64,000 nucleotides of DNA from Mercurialis annua (GCF_937616625.2 NC_065576.1:4776501-4840500); one strand, 5' to 3'. Positions 33,436 through 47,220 are shown, counted from the first letter of the stretch. The notes: a model not told the origin generated them from the letters alone. Translations and numbers: made by a program.

Positions 33436-34369
33436 TCACTTAATCACATTGGGCTTGTACAACCCATAACTGTTTTGGGCCTGTTCTTAGTGTGCGACCC
33501 TGTAGGTTCATATAACGTTGGCAGTAGGCTCGAAATCCCTATTTCAGCCCACACGTCATAAGTGGCCTCTAGCAAGACATTATGACTACCCAAGTTATAT
33601 GAATATCGATAATCTGATTTAACCATTTACAATGATATTTTAATCCCTTTGTCTCTCGATATCCAGATTGAATATAAGGCATAGTTATGTCATCCTTATA
33701 ACATTCAATCATTAGTTTCTTGACTTTAAGTAGACTGAAAATGATAACTTCTTATCAATTAGCATGGCCATGCATTTTCTTCAGTCTATCTTCTTCAAGG
33801 GGCCCATAGATATCTTACTCAAATAAATGAGGGACAAATTTCTTCTCAGTCACTCACATTTCTCACATAGTTATTTTCATATCCAATGACAATCTATTCC
33901 ATTATCCTGTTAAAGATAATGTAAGACTGTATCAAAATATGAAATAGCTATGTAGAAATCCATGATGATTTCAAGGTCAAAGGATTATACTAATAGAACT
34001 GTAATGAGAATTACTTATGACAGTGATCTATGTAGTATTCTCACAGTGGGTCATCCAGTGCCTTATTTCTCAAATAGCACCTATGATTTGACTTAATATC
34101 TCATATACATGATTAGTAAAACATAATCATCAGTCAACATCATACTAGTCTCAATGTTCTATTAAGATTAGGGATAGATGGTATATAATTCGTTTATTAA
34201 ACCTAAGGGTTCTACTATCAAGTCACATACTCGATGACCTTAGAAAGAATTAACCATTCACGTATTTTAATCATTAATATAAAATGATAAAAACTGTCAA
34301 TCAATAAATAATAAAATGATAAAGTCAAAACATGGTCAAACATGATTGACCTAGTGCATATCACTAACA
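32817..34369 (+). mobile_element. Solo LTR, probably Ty1/copia SIRE-type (TSD GAATT)
   Basis: 1553 bp bounded by TGTTGGG and CTAACA, with an exact 5-bp duplication GAATT at 32812-32816 and 34370-34374. The start with ATAACGCAGCGGAA is typical of SIRE/Maximus copia LTRs (from memory). No internal region is present. It contains a long TA repeat at about 33345-33431. Confidence 0.9.
33352..33431. repeat. TA dinucleotide microsatellite
   Basis: Mostly alternating TA over about 80 bases, interrupted once by ATTACGAAT near 33378. It sits inside the solo LTR. Confidence 0.95.
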
Positions 34370-34374
34370 GAATT

Positions 34375-37300
34375 TACCTATATATGTGTTCACAAATTGA
34401 AATATAATGAAAATAATAAGTGTTTGAGTGTGTTTTGCCTCTGAACAAGTGTTTTTGTAGAATTTGATCGGGGCTACAATGAGAAAATGTTCGTCTATTG
34501 TAGGTCTATAAAAGCAGTTGAAAACCTCTTTAAAAACTTGTCTGTTACTCCAAAACTTCTTTATCCTTTTGTGCCTTTTGCCCACATTCTGCAGCATGTT
34601 GTAACTGTTTTAATTTTCATAAAACTGAAAACCATGGCTTGAGCTTCAAGTATTATGTTCAAAAACTTCAAAAAACGGTTATAAACATTTATGACCACAT
34701 CTCAATTGTATTCTAACTTCAAAAGTTTGATTTTTGTGTTTTTAGAGTTGAGGCAATTGCTTGCCTACTTCCCTTGTCATTTAAATGGCTCAACCACTTA
34801 TATTTTTAAACTATTTCTTGAGATTCGTTCCTTCTCCATATTTATGATTTACGGAGGCTCTAGATAAGCCTCCATATAACAATTTGATATCATATTTTAC
34901 TAGTTTTTGGAGTCACAAACTGAATCGGCATAAATGAACAAACTGGTTTGCACATTTACCTTCTAACTTTAATAACTCCAACCTCTTGCATTTTGTTAGA
35001 GCCATTTCTAATTAATTTGTAACAATGCTTTATATTTTATAAAAACTTTATCTAAGCCTTCAAATTCTGATTTGGGATTAGTTTAGGATCCAAAAAAATC
35101 AAACTAAGCAGCAAACATAATGATGTCAACATGTTTGAGACCAAGGTTGATCCATTTTAAAAGTGTGTTCAATAAAAGTGTGTTCAATAAATTCATGTCT
35201 ATTCATCAAAAAATTTAAGATTGACGTCTGCACAAAGGCTAAATAGCTTGAGAGATAATAAATCAGTTGATGTAGCCACTGAAACCATTTTCTTTTTTTA
35301 CCTTTGGTTTTGTTAGAAGGTCGAGTAACTGGGTGACACATTCCGTTTCCAAAAAAGCCCTTAGAAATTTTAATTTTTATTATAATTCTCTAGTCCAAAT
35401 GTGGTGGATAGTCTGCAATTGTTTTTTTATTCATCAAAAAAAGGTGTAGTGGATAGAGGAGAGACTCGGTGAGCCGGTTTGTCGTGATCAATAAAATGAA
35501 TTCTATTTCCGTTAAAAAGTAAAATCCAATGATCAACACACAAACAACAAAAAGTAAACTCATCAAAACAAAACAAACTATACTTATCAGAAAAACAAAC
35601 TAAACACTATAAACAATAAAACTTCAATAGTACATGTCAAAAATCTAAGAAAACTCCATAATGAAGTATTTTATTTAAAAAAAATCAACGAAAACTTTAA
35701 TACTCTAAATATATGGATGGAAATGAGATAAGTTTTCCGCCAAAGGCCGAAGATCGCTCTCTCCCACCTTTAAGATCAAAGATCGGTGAGAAAAGGGTTT
35801 ATTGAGTCTTAAGCTCTCCCTTCAACCATTTTTCCATTTGGCTAAATTCAATATGAAGTCCCTGAACTTCACCGGTTTTGTAACGAAGTCCTTTAATTTT
35901 ACTTTTGTGCAATTCGATCTTTATATTTTTAACTTTTAGAAAAATAATTAAAAAGATACACATGATACCATTCCATACTCTTTGTGTGAGATATAACCTT
36001 GGCCACGACAATAGTGACTTAGCTCTTTGTACTAAACTGCTGTGTGCTGCATTATGTAGTTGCACTGCAACTTTTAGAAGTAATTCAATTAGAAACTGTT
36101 GGATTTCTGGACACAGTGAAGCCAAGTCATTGGGAAGACGTGTCATTATGTGATGAAAAGGCAGAATATGGGTTCCAAATCAAACTTGAATTAGTTGTGC
36201 ACATGCGGGTGTTAATACTATTACAGGCATACTCTGCCCCACAATTTCATATCTATTTTGTCTGAACAAATCCACCTACACATGGCCTCTATCCAGGTTT
36301 TTCTGTCCTTTTAGGCCTCTCAATGTGAAAAATATGCCTTTTATTATCTCATTAACTATTATCATAAATTAACCGAGTAAAGAGTTAATCCGGTCCCTAA
36401 TTCGTCATTTATGATCATATAACTTATTTTCGATCATTTTAATCAATTAAAATTCATGCTTTTTACTTTTAAATCGATCATTTAAGAACAAAATTGAATC
36501 CCACCGATCCATGCACTTGTTCATATCATACATTTTTGTCCTTAATTGATCTTAAAAATTTATTAATGAAATAAATAAAATATAAGATATATAAATAAAG
36601 AGACGATAATTTTCCACCAGAAGCCGAAGATCACCGCTGCCTTTAAAAATAGAGAGATCAAAGCTTTCTCTCTCTAGGTTATATTTCTCTCTAGAGCACC
36701 GATGTATATTTTTTCATTAGGAGGGGGAGTTTTCACGAGAGAAATTGAATCAACAACTTAGTATAGTACTATTATTAGTGTTTATACCGCTTGAGTTATA
36801 CTTTATTGATATCAAATATATATTAATAATTTAAACATTGATCAATTAATGAATTACAATATTGTGATCCCCACTTGTGTTCCTACTACTTTGGCATATA
36901 CATGATACTATTTGATAAGACAATTCTAGTGTTAAAAATATGAGTCAGCATTCCAATTACACCACAATTATTTTATCTCAAAGAACCTTCAATATCAATC
37001 AAACCTACTTTCATTACACAACTCTCTGTGGGCAATTTTGTTTTATAGATTTAATTAATTAATTAATTATTAGAAACAGCAAAGATTCTAAGAATAAACA
37101 CAAGTGGTTCTATATGCACTTCTCATACTGTACATATATCTCATTGCCCACTACATGGAGACACCCACATAGATTTTATTTGATTTTAGGATCAGATTTA
37201 ACCCAATTGGAAATGGACAACCCACCTCCCTCTATTCTTTTTTATTTATTTTTAATTAACATGATTATCACTCAATGGGTCCATCCAAACCTTTAAATAG

Positions 37301-37516
37301 TGTTTTCTTATAATTAAATCAAAAGTTAACAATAATGTCATCCCCACTTTAATGAAGGAAGTGAAATCTAGAGTGAGGAAAAAAGGGCCGACCACTAGGA
37401 AAAAAAAATGGGATTAAGTATTTGGGATAAAAAATTAATATCGGAAGAGTGAGGGAAAAAAAAGCAAAAATATTATAGAATTGGCAATCAAGAAATTGCC
37501 ACTGTACTAAATGCAA
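34375..37516. other. Intergenic, no gene recognised
   Basis: AT-rich DNA. GTTTTCCGCCAAAGGCCGAAG (about 35735) and a similar TTTTCCACCAGAAGCCGAAG (about 36610) are direct repeats about 875 bp apart, each followed by AGATCAAAG-type text. The open frame at 35799-36146 (minus) has no recognisable domain and overlaps sequence resembling broken MITE ends (AAGTCCCTGAACTTCA). Confidence 0.35.
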
Positions 37517-38407
37517 GAGAAATTTACATATTACCTAAAAATAAAAATATAATATACTTTTTACCTCAACACAAAAAATTACAGAAAATACCTCACATTT
37601 ATTTTAATTTATATTTTTACTTTGAATATTTAAAATAATTACGATTTTACTCTATTATCATTTTATTATCATAATATTATCATACTGGTATCATGAATTC
37701 CTCAGTAATTTTTACATACGTTATCATGCTTCTTTATCATCTAGTATCATACTACAATGTTATGATAATGACATGATAATATAGTGATACCGACATAATA
37801 ATCAAACATGTTTTGTCATAATATTATCATAGAGATTATCAATAATATTGTCATATCGGTACCATAAAATATTATTATCTCGGTATCATATAATAAAATT
37901 ATGATAACGACATGATAGTGTTATTATAATAATATGATAACTAAACATTATTTTTTATATATCATCGTTTTTCTGCAGAAATTTGTTTTTTTCAGCTGAA
38001 AATCGCTTTTTCTGCTGATTTTTAGATCTAAAAACTGAAAAAAAAATAAGATCAATTTTTTTAGATTTAAAAGTTAAAATTAATTGTAAAAATCACCACG
38101 AGTTAAGAAAAAATTGATAAAATTAAATATAAAAAAAAGGCGGAGCGACAACGGAGAAATAACGAAGAAAAAGAGAACAAAAATGAAGAAAAAATGCAAA
38201 AAGAAATGAGAGAGAGAGAGAGAGAGGTGGTGGTTAGAAATAAATAGACCAAAAACAAAAATAGGTACAATTTTATAATAATAAAAGATGTCTTGGAGTA
38301 AAAAAAATAAAAATATTAAAATTGTTAGATATTTTTTTTTATCTTTTACTTATTGAGATGACAATCATATTATTTTTTTAAAAAGAGTATTTTTTAAAAA
38401 ATTTCTC
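37517..38407. mobile_element. Non-autonomous Mutator-like element
   Basis: Ends GAGAAATTT and AAATTTCTC are inverted, with loosely matching A/T-rich sequence inside. The flanks TAAATGCAA (37508-37516) and TAAAAGCAA (38408-38416) match at 8 of 9 positions. The inside has repeated TATCAT/ATGATA motifs (37650-37940) and a GA microsatellite (about 38209-38226). No transposase is present. Confidence 0.6.
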
Positions 38408-39131
38408 TAAAAGCAACTCCGATCTAACTAGAACCTAAAAAATTGCAAAATTTACGCTATTTTAGATTTATACAGTGAATTCAAACCGCTGTACTATATT
38501 TCACACTAAATAAATATTCTCTATATATTTCTGTTTACATTTAATACTGGTATATTTAAATATTTACCATTTTACACTTATATTTTTATTTTTAAACACA
38601 TATATCCTCATTTATTAACATATTTAATAATGCTCAAATAATATTATATTTAATATATTAATATTTTTAATTGTATATTTTTAATATTCAATTAAAATTA
38701 AAAATTAAACCGATTAATAGTGATTAAAGATTAAAATAATAGATTGCATTCAAATATTAATAATAAAAATGTCATTTAGATATAATGTATAGTTTATTAA
38801 AGTATATTATATTTATTTATTATATCTTTACTGATTAAATTATTTTGGACTAGATTGTTAAAAAAATATAATTAGTATTAATAAGAAATAGGATTAAAAT
38901 GAATATTTGAAAAATTAACTATATAAATTTTAATTAGAAAATAAAAAAAATAATTAATCAAAATATAAGTTTGTATGAGTAATATAAACTTGTATCAAAA
39001 TATATTACTATTTATACATCTTATTATAGGTTAAATTTTAAGTATGCGCTGAAATAAAATAAAAAAATTTAAAATTTATCATAGGTATGAGTTGAAGATA
39101 GTCTAGTTCTTATAAACTTACTCTTGTAAGT

Positions 39132-39715
39132 AGTGTTTTAAAAATTAGATTAATGTACGAATCAATATAGTCATCGCTTCATGATGCAATTCAAACATCG
39201 ATCCAATCAGTTAAATAAAAATTAATATATTTATAAAACAACATATAACATATATAATTTATAGGATAAGATTACATATTTAAAATATATACATTTATAA
39301 AGAACATTAACTAACAAATAGATTAAAAATAGTAAATGCACATTCTAACTAATCAATAAAAATCAAATTATATCACTAGCAGAGGTTCAACCCAAATTTA
39401 ATATTTAAGGTACCTCTGGCCTTTTGACAGTACAAGTTTAGCTTCCCTCTAACTATAAATTTATTACAAATTATATATTTTTCGAAAATCTCGGAGAGCA
39501 ATCCGAACTTGAGACGATCCTAAGCTCTTGATAGATATGCTAGTGCAAATGATTTTACATTTAATTACTAGTTTAATAAAAAAATTTACTTTTATGATTT
39601 TTTCAGTTCAAAAAGAGTGAACCGTATGTCTAATTTTTATAAAAGATATCAAACTATATCGATATTTGATTTGCAATTGAACCGGCCGTCGGTCCGGTTC
39701 AATTACTAAAACACT
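39132..39715. mobile_element. hAT-like TIR element, related to 31417-32478
   Basis: Ends AGTGTTTTAAAAATTAG and CAATTACTAAAACACT are partly inverted. GAACCGGCCGTCGGTCCGG lies near the right end, matching the AACCGG motifs of the 31417 element. No clear TSD, no coding sequence. Confidence 0.55.
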
Positions 39716-40088
39716 CCTTGAAAGTTTTAGATTTAAATTTATCAAATAAGAAAGAAAGTAAATGCTCAATTTCTAGTTAGTTGATGTTTATATTCAAACC
39801 ATATCTCATCCAAACATGAAATTAAATAGTAGTAGTCCAACTAGTATTAAGATAGTGTGGAAAGTACAGAAGATAAGAATTGAGAAAGCTATGCCCACCC
39901 ATCTCTCTGTCAACCATTGTCCACTTCTGCTTCAATCTCTACTTAGTCTTGTCTTTAAATGAACTTTTATAACAAGTTCCATAAAATAAAATAAAATAGA
40001 TAAAATGGATTTTTATAGCAATTACCATATGATATCATTTCAGCCTTCTAGGGTGAGGCATATTTCTTCTTTTTATTGATCTCCATAA

Positions 40089-40237
40089 CACTACTATAAA
40101 ACAGCAAATTATCAATGAAAAAAATCATAATTTAACGATGAATTTTAATTTTTTATTGATAGAAAGTTAATTTAGCAACGAATTTCAGCTTTTTATTGAC
40201 GAAAAAATCCGTTGCTAAAATATTGTTTTCTAGCAGT
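40089..40237. mobile_element. Miniature CACTA derivative
   Basis: 149 bp from CACTACTATAAAACAGC to TTTTCTAGCAGT, with inner TTTAGCAACGAATT and ATCCGTTGCTAAA, the subterminal motif of the CACTA element at 42826. It is nearly the same size as the copy at 45689-45835. No exact 3-bp TSD. Confidence 0.65.
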
Positions 40238-41406
40238 TTAAGTAAAAATGGCCCATATTCTTAAATTTGATTAGTAGTTAAAATATTTCTTATCTAGATC
40301 AAGTTCATGATAAAATACTATTAAATAAATAAATTTTACCGTCAAAAGAGTAAAAATGTTATTTATGAAAACAACGTATACGGTGTAGATAATAAAATAT
40401 ATTACTAGCTCGTAATTTAACCGATTGACAATTTTTTTTGTACATTATGCCTTAGAAAATTAATATATATGTCGTCATTCAGTAGCTGATATCCTTCATT
40501 AAACTCTAAAAATCTATAACATAAATTAAAATTCGGGTTGTAGACATTAATCTAAAGTAAAATCTGATCTTAAAATATATACTAGAGAATTACAGATGTC
40601 AAATCAAGAATAGAGAACAGAGGGACATGGAGTATGAATCATGATTTGACAAGTGTGACATTACAGACAACTAAGCTTCTGTTTTGCATCAGTGTTATTA
40701 GGATCATGTTCCATATTTCTAAAATTTTAAGAGATTATTAAAAAAGTTGAAAACGATGACTCAGGAATCCTAAGCTTTTCCTACAGATTAACTCTTATAA
40801 TTGACACAACCATTGGATTAAATTTCCCACTTTTAAAGTAAGTAAAACATACCTTGATGTGGGATCATCCCATAAAATTTAGGCAAAATCACTTTTAAAA
40901 TACAAATTCTTATGTATTTTAACAATTTTTATAATTATGCCTCAGTTTATAATGTTTGTTTCAATTATATCCAACATTTTAAATTTTATTTTTTAAATTA
41001 AAAAATTTACGTCTTTTATCAATGCCGATTAAACTTTTAAAATATTGTCTAACTTATAAAAATAGTAATTATGCAAATTTGGTTGCAGTTAGCAACATAC
41101 TCAAAAATCTGAATTTAAAAAATCAAATTCGAAATTTTGGAAAATAATTACAAAAAACTTTTAAATTGGGTAATGAACATAACTTATAAAACTAAAATGT
41201 TTGTTCTACTCACTGATAAAAAAATGTAAAAATTTGAATTTAAAAAATAATTCAGTCATAGATATCAAGATAGAACCATTTTGGCTAATATTTTTTTTTG
41301 AAATTTATATAGAAAATATTTTATTATTATCTACTTCCACTATTACTCCTTTATATCTTAGCACCTCTCTTCTCCATTAAATTCCCCACCTTTAAAATCA
41401 CTTTAT

Positions 41407-41416
41407 TATATATATA
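41407..41416 (+). promoter_or_regulatory. Probable TATA box of the zinc-finger gene
   Basis: TATATATAAG lies about 86-95 bases before the ATG at 41502, implying a 5' leader of roughly 55 bases. Confidence 0.6.
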
Positions 41417-41501
41417 AGAACAAGCACCAACAACACTCTTTACTCACTCTCATCTTAAACTTCTCATTAATATTTTTTCTTCCGAATCAAACCCTACTGC
41501 C

Positions 41502-42122
41502 ATGGATTTTCAAAGCGAAGAACAAGAAACAGCAGACAGATCATCACTCCACAGTCAAAATAATGAATCAAACCCAACCGATACCGACCAAAACATGAAA
41601 GAATGGTTAAGTCTAGGTCTTAATTACAGACCTGATCCTGCAAAGTTGGCTGCAGACTGCAATGATCCTGAAGCATCATCATCATCTTCAAAACCTCCGA
41701 TTACTTCTACTGCAAGTAACACTAATAATAAAGTTTTTTCATGCAATTTCTGCATGAGAAAATTTTATAGCTCACAAGCATTAGGTGGTCACCAAAACGC
41801 ACATAAAAGAGAACGAGGAGTTGCGAAAAGGTTTCATCAGTCTCATCGAATGTTGATGGCGGGTTCATTAGGGTTTCCTTTTAGTCCTAATTTCTCAGGT
41901 AGATCGCTCGGTGTTCAAGCTCATTCGGTTCTACACAAATCTAATCGAGATGGGTCTAATTTAGTAGCTCGATTTAGTAATGAAAATACGGGTTTCGGAT
42001 TGGCTTGGACGCCATTTTTGATCGATGAAACTATGGATATAGTTTGGCCCGGAAGTTTTCGTGTAGACAGAGAACAAGGTTCTGCAGATTTGCAAAGGAT
42101 TGACTTAAATCTTAGCTTGTGA
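41502..42122 (+). CDS. Single C2H2 zinc-finger protein, ZFP1/3/4/7-like, EAR repressor
   Basis: Intronless nuclear transcription regulator, 206 aa. One plant Q-type finger: C81, C84, H97, H101 (C-X2-C-X12-H-X3-H) with [16 protein letters not shown]. It has two EAR-type repression motifs, LSLGL at 36-40 and DLNLSL at the C-terminus (201-206). [11 protein letters not shown] and WPGSF in the C-terminal half are shared with Arabidopsis ZFP1/ZFP3/ZFP4/ZFP7 (from memory), some of which act in ABA and developmental control. A Ser-rich linker (about 59-70) precedes the finger. The start fits the family: acidic/polar N-terminus then the EAR motif. It probably recruits TOPLESS-type co-repressors; the exact orthologue is not decided. 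Confidence 0.93.
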   Translation: MDFQSEEQETADRSSLHSQNNESNPTDTDQNMKEWLSLGLNYRPDPAKLAADCNDPEASSSSSKPPITSTASNTNNKVFSCNFCMRKFYSSQALGGHQNAHKRERGVAKRFHQSHRMLMAGSLGFPFSPNFSGRSLGVQAHSVLHKSNRDGSNLVARFSNENTGFGLAWTPFLIDETMDIVWPGSFRVDREQGSADLQRIDLNLSL

Positions 42123-42825
42123 TTTATTCTGTCAATTTTTTTTTTGTGTTAATTTTATTTATGTAATGAGTTAATATGAACACTCATGAAATAAAACCTA
42201 TACAAATTTAAGCAAATGTTTATGCAAATTAATGAATTATTCCATTTAATGTAAAGTTGAGTGTTCTTAGTTTCAAGATAATATATTCCAAAATTAGCTT
42301 TGGGTGTAGAGTATCATAAATAGCATATCCTATTTTTCTAATAATTATTGTCTCTGCGATTTGATTATTTAAAAATGATCAGGATCAGCATGAGTGCCGG
42401 TTGACCGTTAGTCCACTGTGGATTACATTAGGTTCAATCTTCAGAGTTGGAAATATATAGTTAGCAAATTATGATAATTAAATAAGTTTATTTTTTCTTT
42501 TTTATAAGAAATGATTTATATCTTGAAGAGATATTACTTTTATTGATGATTAAAATATTTGATTTTATGTGATATTGTAACTTCTAAGTTTTGATGAATA
42601 GTAAATGAAATCAATAATGCAACGCTCTCAAGCAAAGGCGAAGCCAAGGCAATGTCTAAAGGGGTCCTGCCCTTAATCCTTCTTCTAACATATAGTTATG
42701 GAGTTTGAATTGGCATAACTCATCATAAAGTTTATGCATTTTAGGTGTTTATTACTTCGCTCCTGTCCAAATATTTTTCTTTACTCCGTCCCTATACTAC
42801 GAAAAATAACGTTAAAATGTCTCTA
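42123..42825. other. 3' flank of the zinc-finger gene
   Basis: AATAAA-like signals at about 42190 suit polyadenylation of the zinc-finger mRNA. No other gene is seen before the CACTA element. Confidence 0.4.
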
Positions 42826-43871
42826 CACTACTAGAAATTCGCTGTTTAGCGACGGAAATTTCCGTCGCTAAACAGCCAAAATCCGTCGGCAAATGTGTTT
42901 GCCGACTGATTACCAACGGACATTGTCCGTCGGTGGATTTCTGGTCGCAAAATTTTTTAGCGACAGAAGAAAAAGTTTACCGACGGATTATTAAAAAATT
43001 AGCGACGGATTTTAATCCGTCGCTAATTTTAAAAATTAAAAAAAAATTAAAATCATAAAATATAATATTATTTAATCGGTAGCCCACCGAACCCAACCAC
43101 CCGCGATAGACCACACACTGTCATCCAACCACCCGCGATAGACCACACACTGTCATCCACCCGCAAATTTCCCAACTTCCCAGTAGGTCACCCATCCTTC
43201 CATTGCTCCATCCAAAGCTCATTAACTTTGGAGTTCCCCCACGCGTAACTCCATCTTAACCAACTCATATTCTTGTTATATATGTATGTATATTATATTT
43301 AAATATAACTAAAAGTAACAAATATTTGTTCTCACAATTTACTTCCACGATATAAAATATATTCTTTTCATACTAATTATTTTTTATACTTAATATTTTT
43401 AATAACTTTTTTATAATTATATTAAATAAAAACAACAAACTATTGCTTTTACACTTTACCGCCACATTTTAATATAATTATTTTTTACATTAATATTTTT
43501 AATTCAAATACTTTTATTAATAATAAATTTTTGATAAATTTTTTTCTATTAACTAATTTTTTTTAAAAAATATAACTTTTAGCGACGGATTAAACAATCC
43601 GTCGCTATTTATTTACTTTTAGCGACGGATTGTTGTTTACTTTTAGCGACGGATTCAACAATCCGTCGCTAAAAGTGCAATTTTCATTGGCGGGATTCAT
43701 CCCGCCAATTTTAGCGACGGAATTTCCGTCGCTAAATTTGGCGGGATGATTCCCGCCAATTTTTATTAGGAATTAGCGACGGATTTTTAATCCGTCGGTA
43801 ATATTAATTTTAGCGACGGATTTGAAATCCGTCGCTAAAATCCGTCACTAATCAGCGAATTTCTAGTAGTG
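42826..43871. mobile_element. Non-autonomous CACTA transposon (TSD CTA)
   Basis: 1046 bp. The terminal inverted repeats are CACTACTAGAAATTCGCTG and its complement ending CTAGTAGTG. The exact 3-bp duplication CTA lies at 42823-42825 and 43872-43874. Both ends are packed with subterminal TTAGCGACGGA / TCCGTCGCTAA units in both orientations (about a dozen and a half), the normal transposase-binding arrangement. A 32-bp direct repeat (CCAACCACCCGCGATAGACC start) lies at 43093/43125. No transposase. Ends appear intact. Confidence 0.95.
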
Positions 43872-43874
43872 CTA

Positions 43875-45438
43875 GATGGATGGAATTTGAAGACTATATC
43901 ATTTTCGCCGTTAATTAATATAAATTAAAGTAATTGGCAAAATTCATTGTAATATCTCTCTACTATCTGTGTTTATTTATTTATTACATTTTATGTTTAT
44001 TTCGATTCTTCATATGCCGTCCCTTAGCGTCCATGAGTGAAATTATAAAGTCTTTCAAATTTTATAATTTTATAATTTTATATTTATTTATTTTTGTCCA
44101 TGAGTACTCCGATAATTTAAATATAGTTTTCTGACTCTCCAAAAGAATTGGTGATTTTTTAATGTATATTTTTTTTTATGATTTTCAAACATCTAATGAT
44201 TAAAAATCAAACTTGACATGGTCAATATTTTTAAATTTTGGTTTTGAAAATAACAATAGAAAATTAATTTTGCTTGGTTTGAAATATAAAATAATGATTT
44301 TTTGGTTCGATTTGGTTTCAAACATGAAGATATGTAGTTAGGTTCTATAAAAGTAACTAATACAAAAAAAGGATTAAATTGACCCGCTCAGTTTGGTTTT
44401 CATTTTTTTTTTAAATTTTACTTTAGTTTGATTTAAAAAAAAGAAGAAATTTGATTCGGTTCGACTCAATTTGAAAAAATAAAAATAAATGAATTTATTT
44501 TGGTTTAAATTTTTGCAAACTCATTTTTTTAATTTCTAATTTTAAGAATAAAGTATATTTTTCAAATTTAAATTCATGTATTCATATGTGAATCTGAGTC
44601 TAAATTCAATTGATTACTTTTATAATTAAAAGTATTTTAGAACAAAATTGATTGGGTAAGAAATGATCCAAGTTTATTTTGGGGGAAAATGGGTTGAATT
44701 TTCTAGTTTGGATTGTGTGTGGTGTTTGGGTTGGATTACAATTGCCACATCTAACTGTGTACTATGGCATAGCTTTTTAAGGATCTAAATGCTCAAGTGA
44801 AAAGCTGATAGTGGATTTGGAAAAAGTACATTCAAAGAAAAATATAGTATATATTAGATACTTAAGAGATTGCAGGCCTATGAAAGCGTAAATCAATGAG
44901 CCTTTTTGACTGCTGTGGCCCAACAATATAATATATATAAGGCCCAACCTTCTTGAAAACCCAAAACTTATTTTTTGAGAGAACAAAATCATACAACTAA
45001 AAAGATATTTCATTTAGAGGATAAATATTACGTATGATAAATTCTGATTTCATTCCATAAAATATCACTTATAACAATACTTTTAAAAAATTATAATTTC
45101 TAATAATAAGTTATAATTAAAATAGTATGGCCGTTAAATATAATTCTGCTGAAATCATGAGTTTATTTCCATCCACGAACATCAACTCTCCCTTACCAAC
45201 AATAAAAAAACCTCCATATGCTTAGTTCAAATGGTATAAGCGATGTATAATAAATTATCAAGGTCGTGGGTTCATTTCTCCCATAAGCGCTTCCCTCTCT
45301 CTAATTATTAAAAAAAAAGTTAACAATCAAGTAACTAAGAATTAATGGGACTAACAAATTACTCAAATGTTAAAAATGTCGAATATCATTCTATTAAAAT
45401 TATGGATTGTATTTCACCCACAAACGCTCTCCATTATC
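43875..45438. other. Intergenic, no gene recognised
   Basis: AT-rich. A passage at about 44270-44520 has degenerate GGTTTGGTTT / GATTCGGTTCG motifs like the hAT MITEs. The open frames lack recognisable domains. Confidence 0.4.
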
Positions 45439-45620
45439 CAGGGGCGGAACCAGCCCTATGGCTGAGGTAGCGACCGCCCCTGCAAAATTTTTTTTTAACA
45501 AAAACACCCTTGAACTTTTTTTTTTTGAAAAAATATAGTAATTTTTATGTATTTCGCCTCCTCATAATAAAATTTGTATGATTTCGTCCCCCCATTTCAC
45601 AAAAGCTAGTTCCACCCCTG
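45439..45620. mobile_element. hAT MITE (TSD CCATTATC)
   Basis: 182 bp with inverted ends CAGGGGCGGAACCAG and CTAGTTCCACCCCTG. The exact 8-bp duplication CCATTATC lies at 45431-45438 and 45621-45628. No coding capacity. Confidence 0.93.
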
Positions 45621-45688
45621 CCATTATCCATTATAAAAAAAATGGGAAGATGTTATTCATGTTAGATAAGTAAATATTAATCCAAATC

Positions 45689-45835
45689 CAATTAGAAAAC
45701 TGCATTTTAGCAACGGATTGTTCCGTCGCTAATGGATGAAATCCGTCGGTAAATTAAATTTTCCGTTGGTAAAAGGCTAAAATCCGTCATTAAATCAAAA
45801 AAATTCCGTCGGTAATTCTTTGTTTTCTAGTAATG
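45689..45835. mobile_element. Miniature CACTA derivative
   Basis: 147 bp from CAATTAGAAAACTGC to TTTTCTAGTAATG, with inner TTTAGCAACGGATTG, CCGTCGCTAA and CCGTCGGTAA motifs. It is a sister of the copy at 40089. The ends have mutated from CACTA and no exact TSD remains. Confidence 0.65.
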
Positions 45836-46619
45836 GTATGAGTCAATACGTAATATATGAAAATACATATCATATTAGGAAATTAGATAGAAACCAACTT
45901 ATTTATAAGTGAAAGTGTTAGTATTAAATTTTGAAAATGTTAAAGTCCATTAAATGTAAAAAAATCACTTTTTTAATACAATAAGATTAACTTGCTAATA
46001 CGGTGAAATTAAGTTTAAAAAATAAACACAAAAGCATGGTCCTAGCATGAAGGGCATCTATTAGGGTAGCATATAGGGCATAATTACCAAAGAAAGCTAA
46101 GGTTTTCACATGAAATGTTCTTTTGTAAGAGCATTTGACTTAAGGATCATATTCCCATGAATACATCTAAATAAATTGGTTTTGTTTAGGCATAACGCAT
46201 ATTTGATTCCTATATTAATCGTATTTTATCATTAAATCCCTACATTTCTATTTTTCAATTAGTATTAATACTTTTAGTTTTTATAGATATTGAATTTCTC
46301 CTTCATAAAAAGTGTTATTGGCGGTAATTCAAACAAAAAAAACAAATTTATAGACTTAATATCAATAAAATAAAAATAAATAATTTAGGAATTTAATATC
46401 AATAAAAATAAATATAAAAATATAGGGATTAAATTTTAATAAAGTTAAAATATAAAAACAAATAAAAATTTATTTTAGTCACGAACAGAGGAACATAATA
46501 TTTATAAAATTAAAAATATAAAGACTCAATATATATAAGTTATAATAAAGAAATTCAATTTTAAATATACGATAGTATAGAAATCTAAATATATATTTTG
46601 TCAAATTAAAACTAAAACT

Positions 46620-46713
<94 letters not shown>

Positions 46714-47220
46714 GTGTCCTTAAAACCATAAAAAAATGAATTGCTAAAGATGTCATTGTAAATTGCTTCCTCTTTTATGATCTTGTTTTTGGATCCTTAT
46801 GAACATGTGATCGTTCGGTTGAACCAAAAGAAAAAATCTAGCTCTAGCCATGTGATAAATGTTTCATTGGCATAAGCTGCTTTAAGATACCTTCAACAAT
46901 ACATCAAACAATATATATTTACAACCAATTTTGAGGATTAATCCTAGGGTTTGTTCCCTTTGATTCGATTTCAACTAAGTTTTTTGTCAAAACTACTTAT
47001 TATATAATAGATTTTCATATAATTACTTTCTTTCACCTAATCTCTAATTACAAATTTATGATTTTTTTTATCAATCAAATGTATGATTTCATATAACGTC
47101 ATGAGACAGGAAGACATTGCCTAGTCTAGCTTTCAGTACTATTTATTATTCCATTTCCTCAATATATATTGGTTCTTGTTCCATTGATCGGGTTTGAAAC
47201 TTTTGCCATTATTAAATTAA
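45836..47220. other. AT-rich intergenic DNA
   Basis: No gene recognised. It contains the TA microsatellite at 46624-46710. Confidence 0.4.
46624..46710. repeat. TA dinucleotide microsatellite
   Basis: An uninterrupted run of about 43 TA units, the longest simple repeat in the window and likely to vary between individuals. Confidence 0.97.

Larger units (their letters stand above)
38417..41400. other. AT-rich intergenic DNA upstream of the zinc-finger gene
   Basis: Apart from the hAT-like element (39132-39715) and the CACTA miniature (40089-40237), nothing was recognised. There are no open frames with domain similarity. Confidence 0.4.

Noticed and set aside
35799..36146. 115-codon minus-strand ORF as a gene
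   Set aside because: No recognisable domain; overlaps sequence resembling decayed MITE ends.
35735..36670. Direct repeats as a pair of LTRs
   Set aside because: Only about 20 bp match well; no TG...CA ends, primer site or TSD found.
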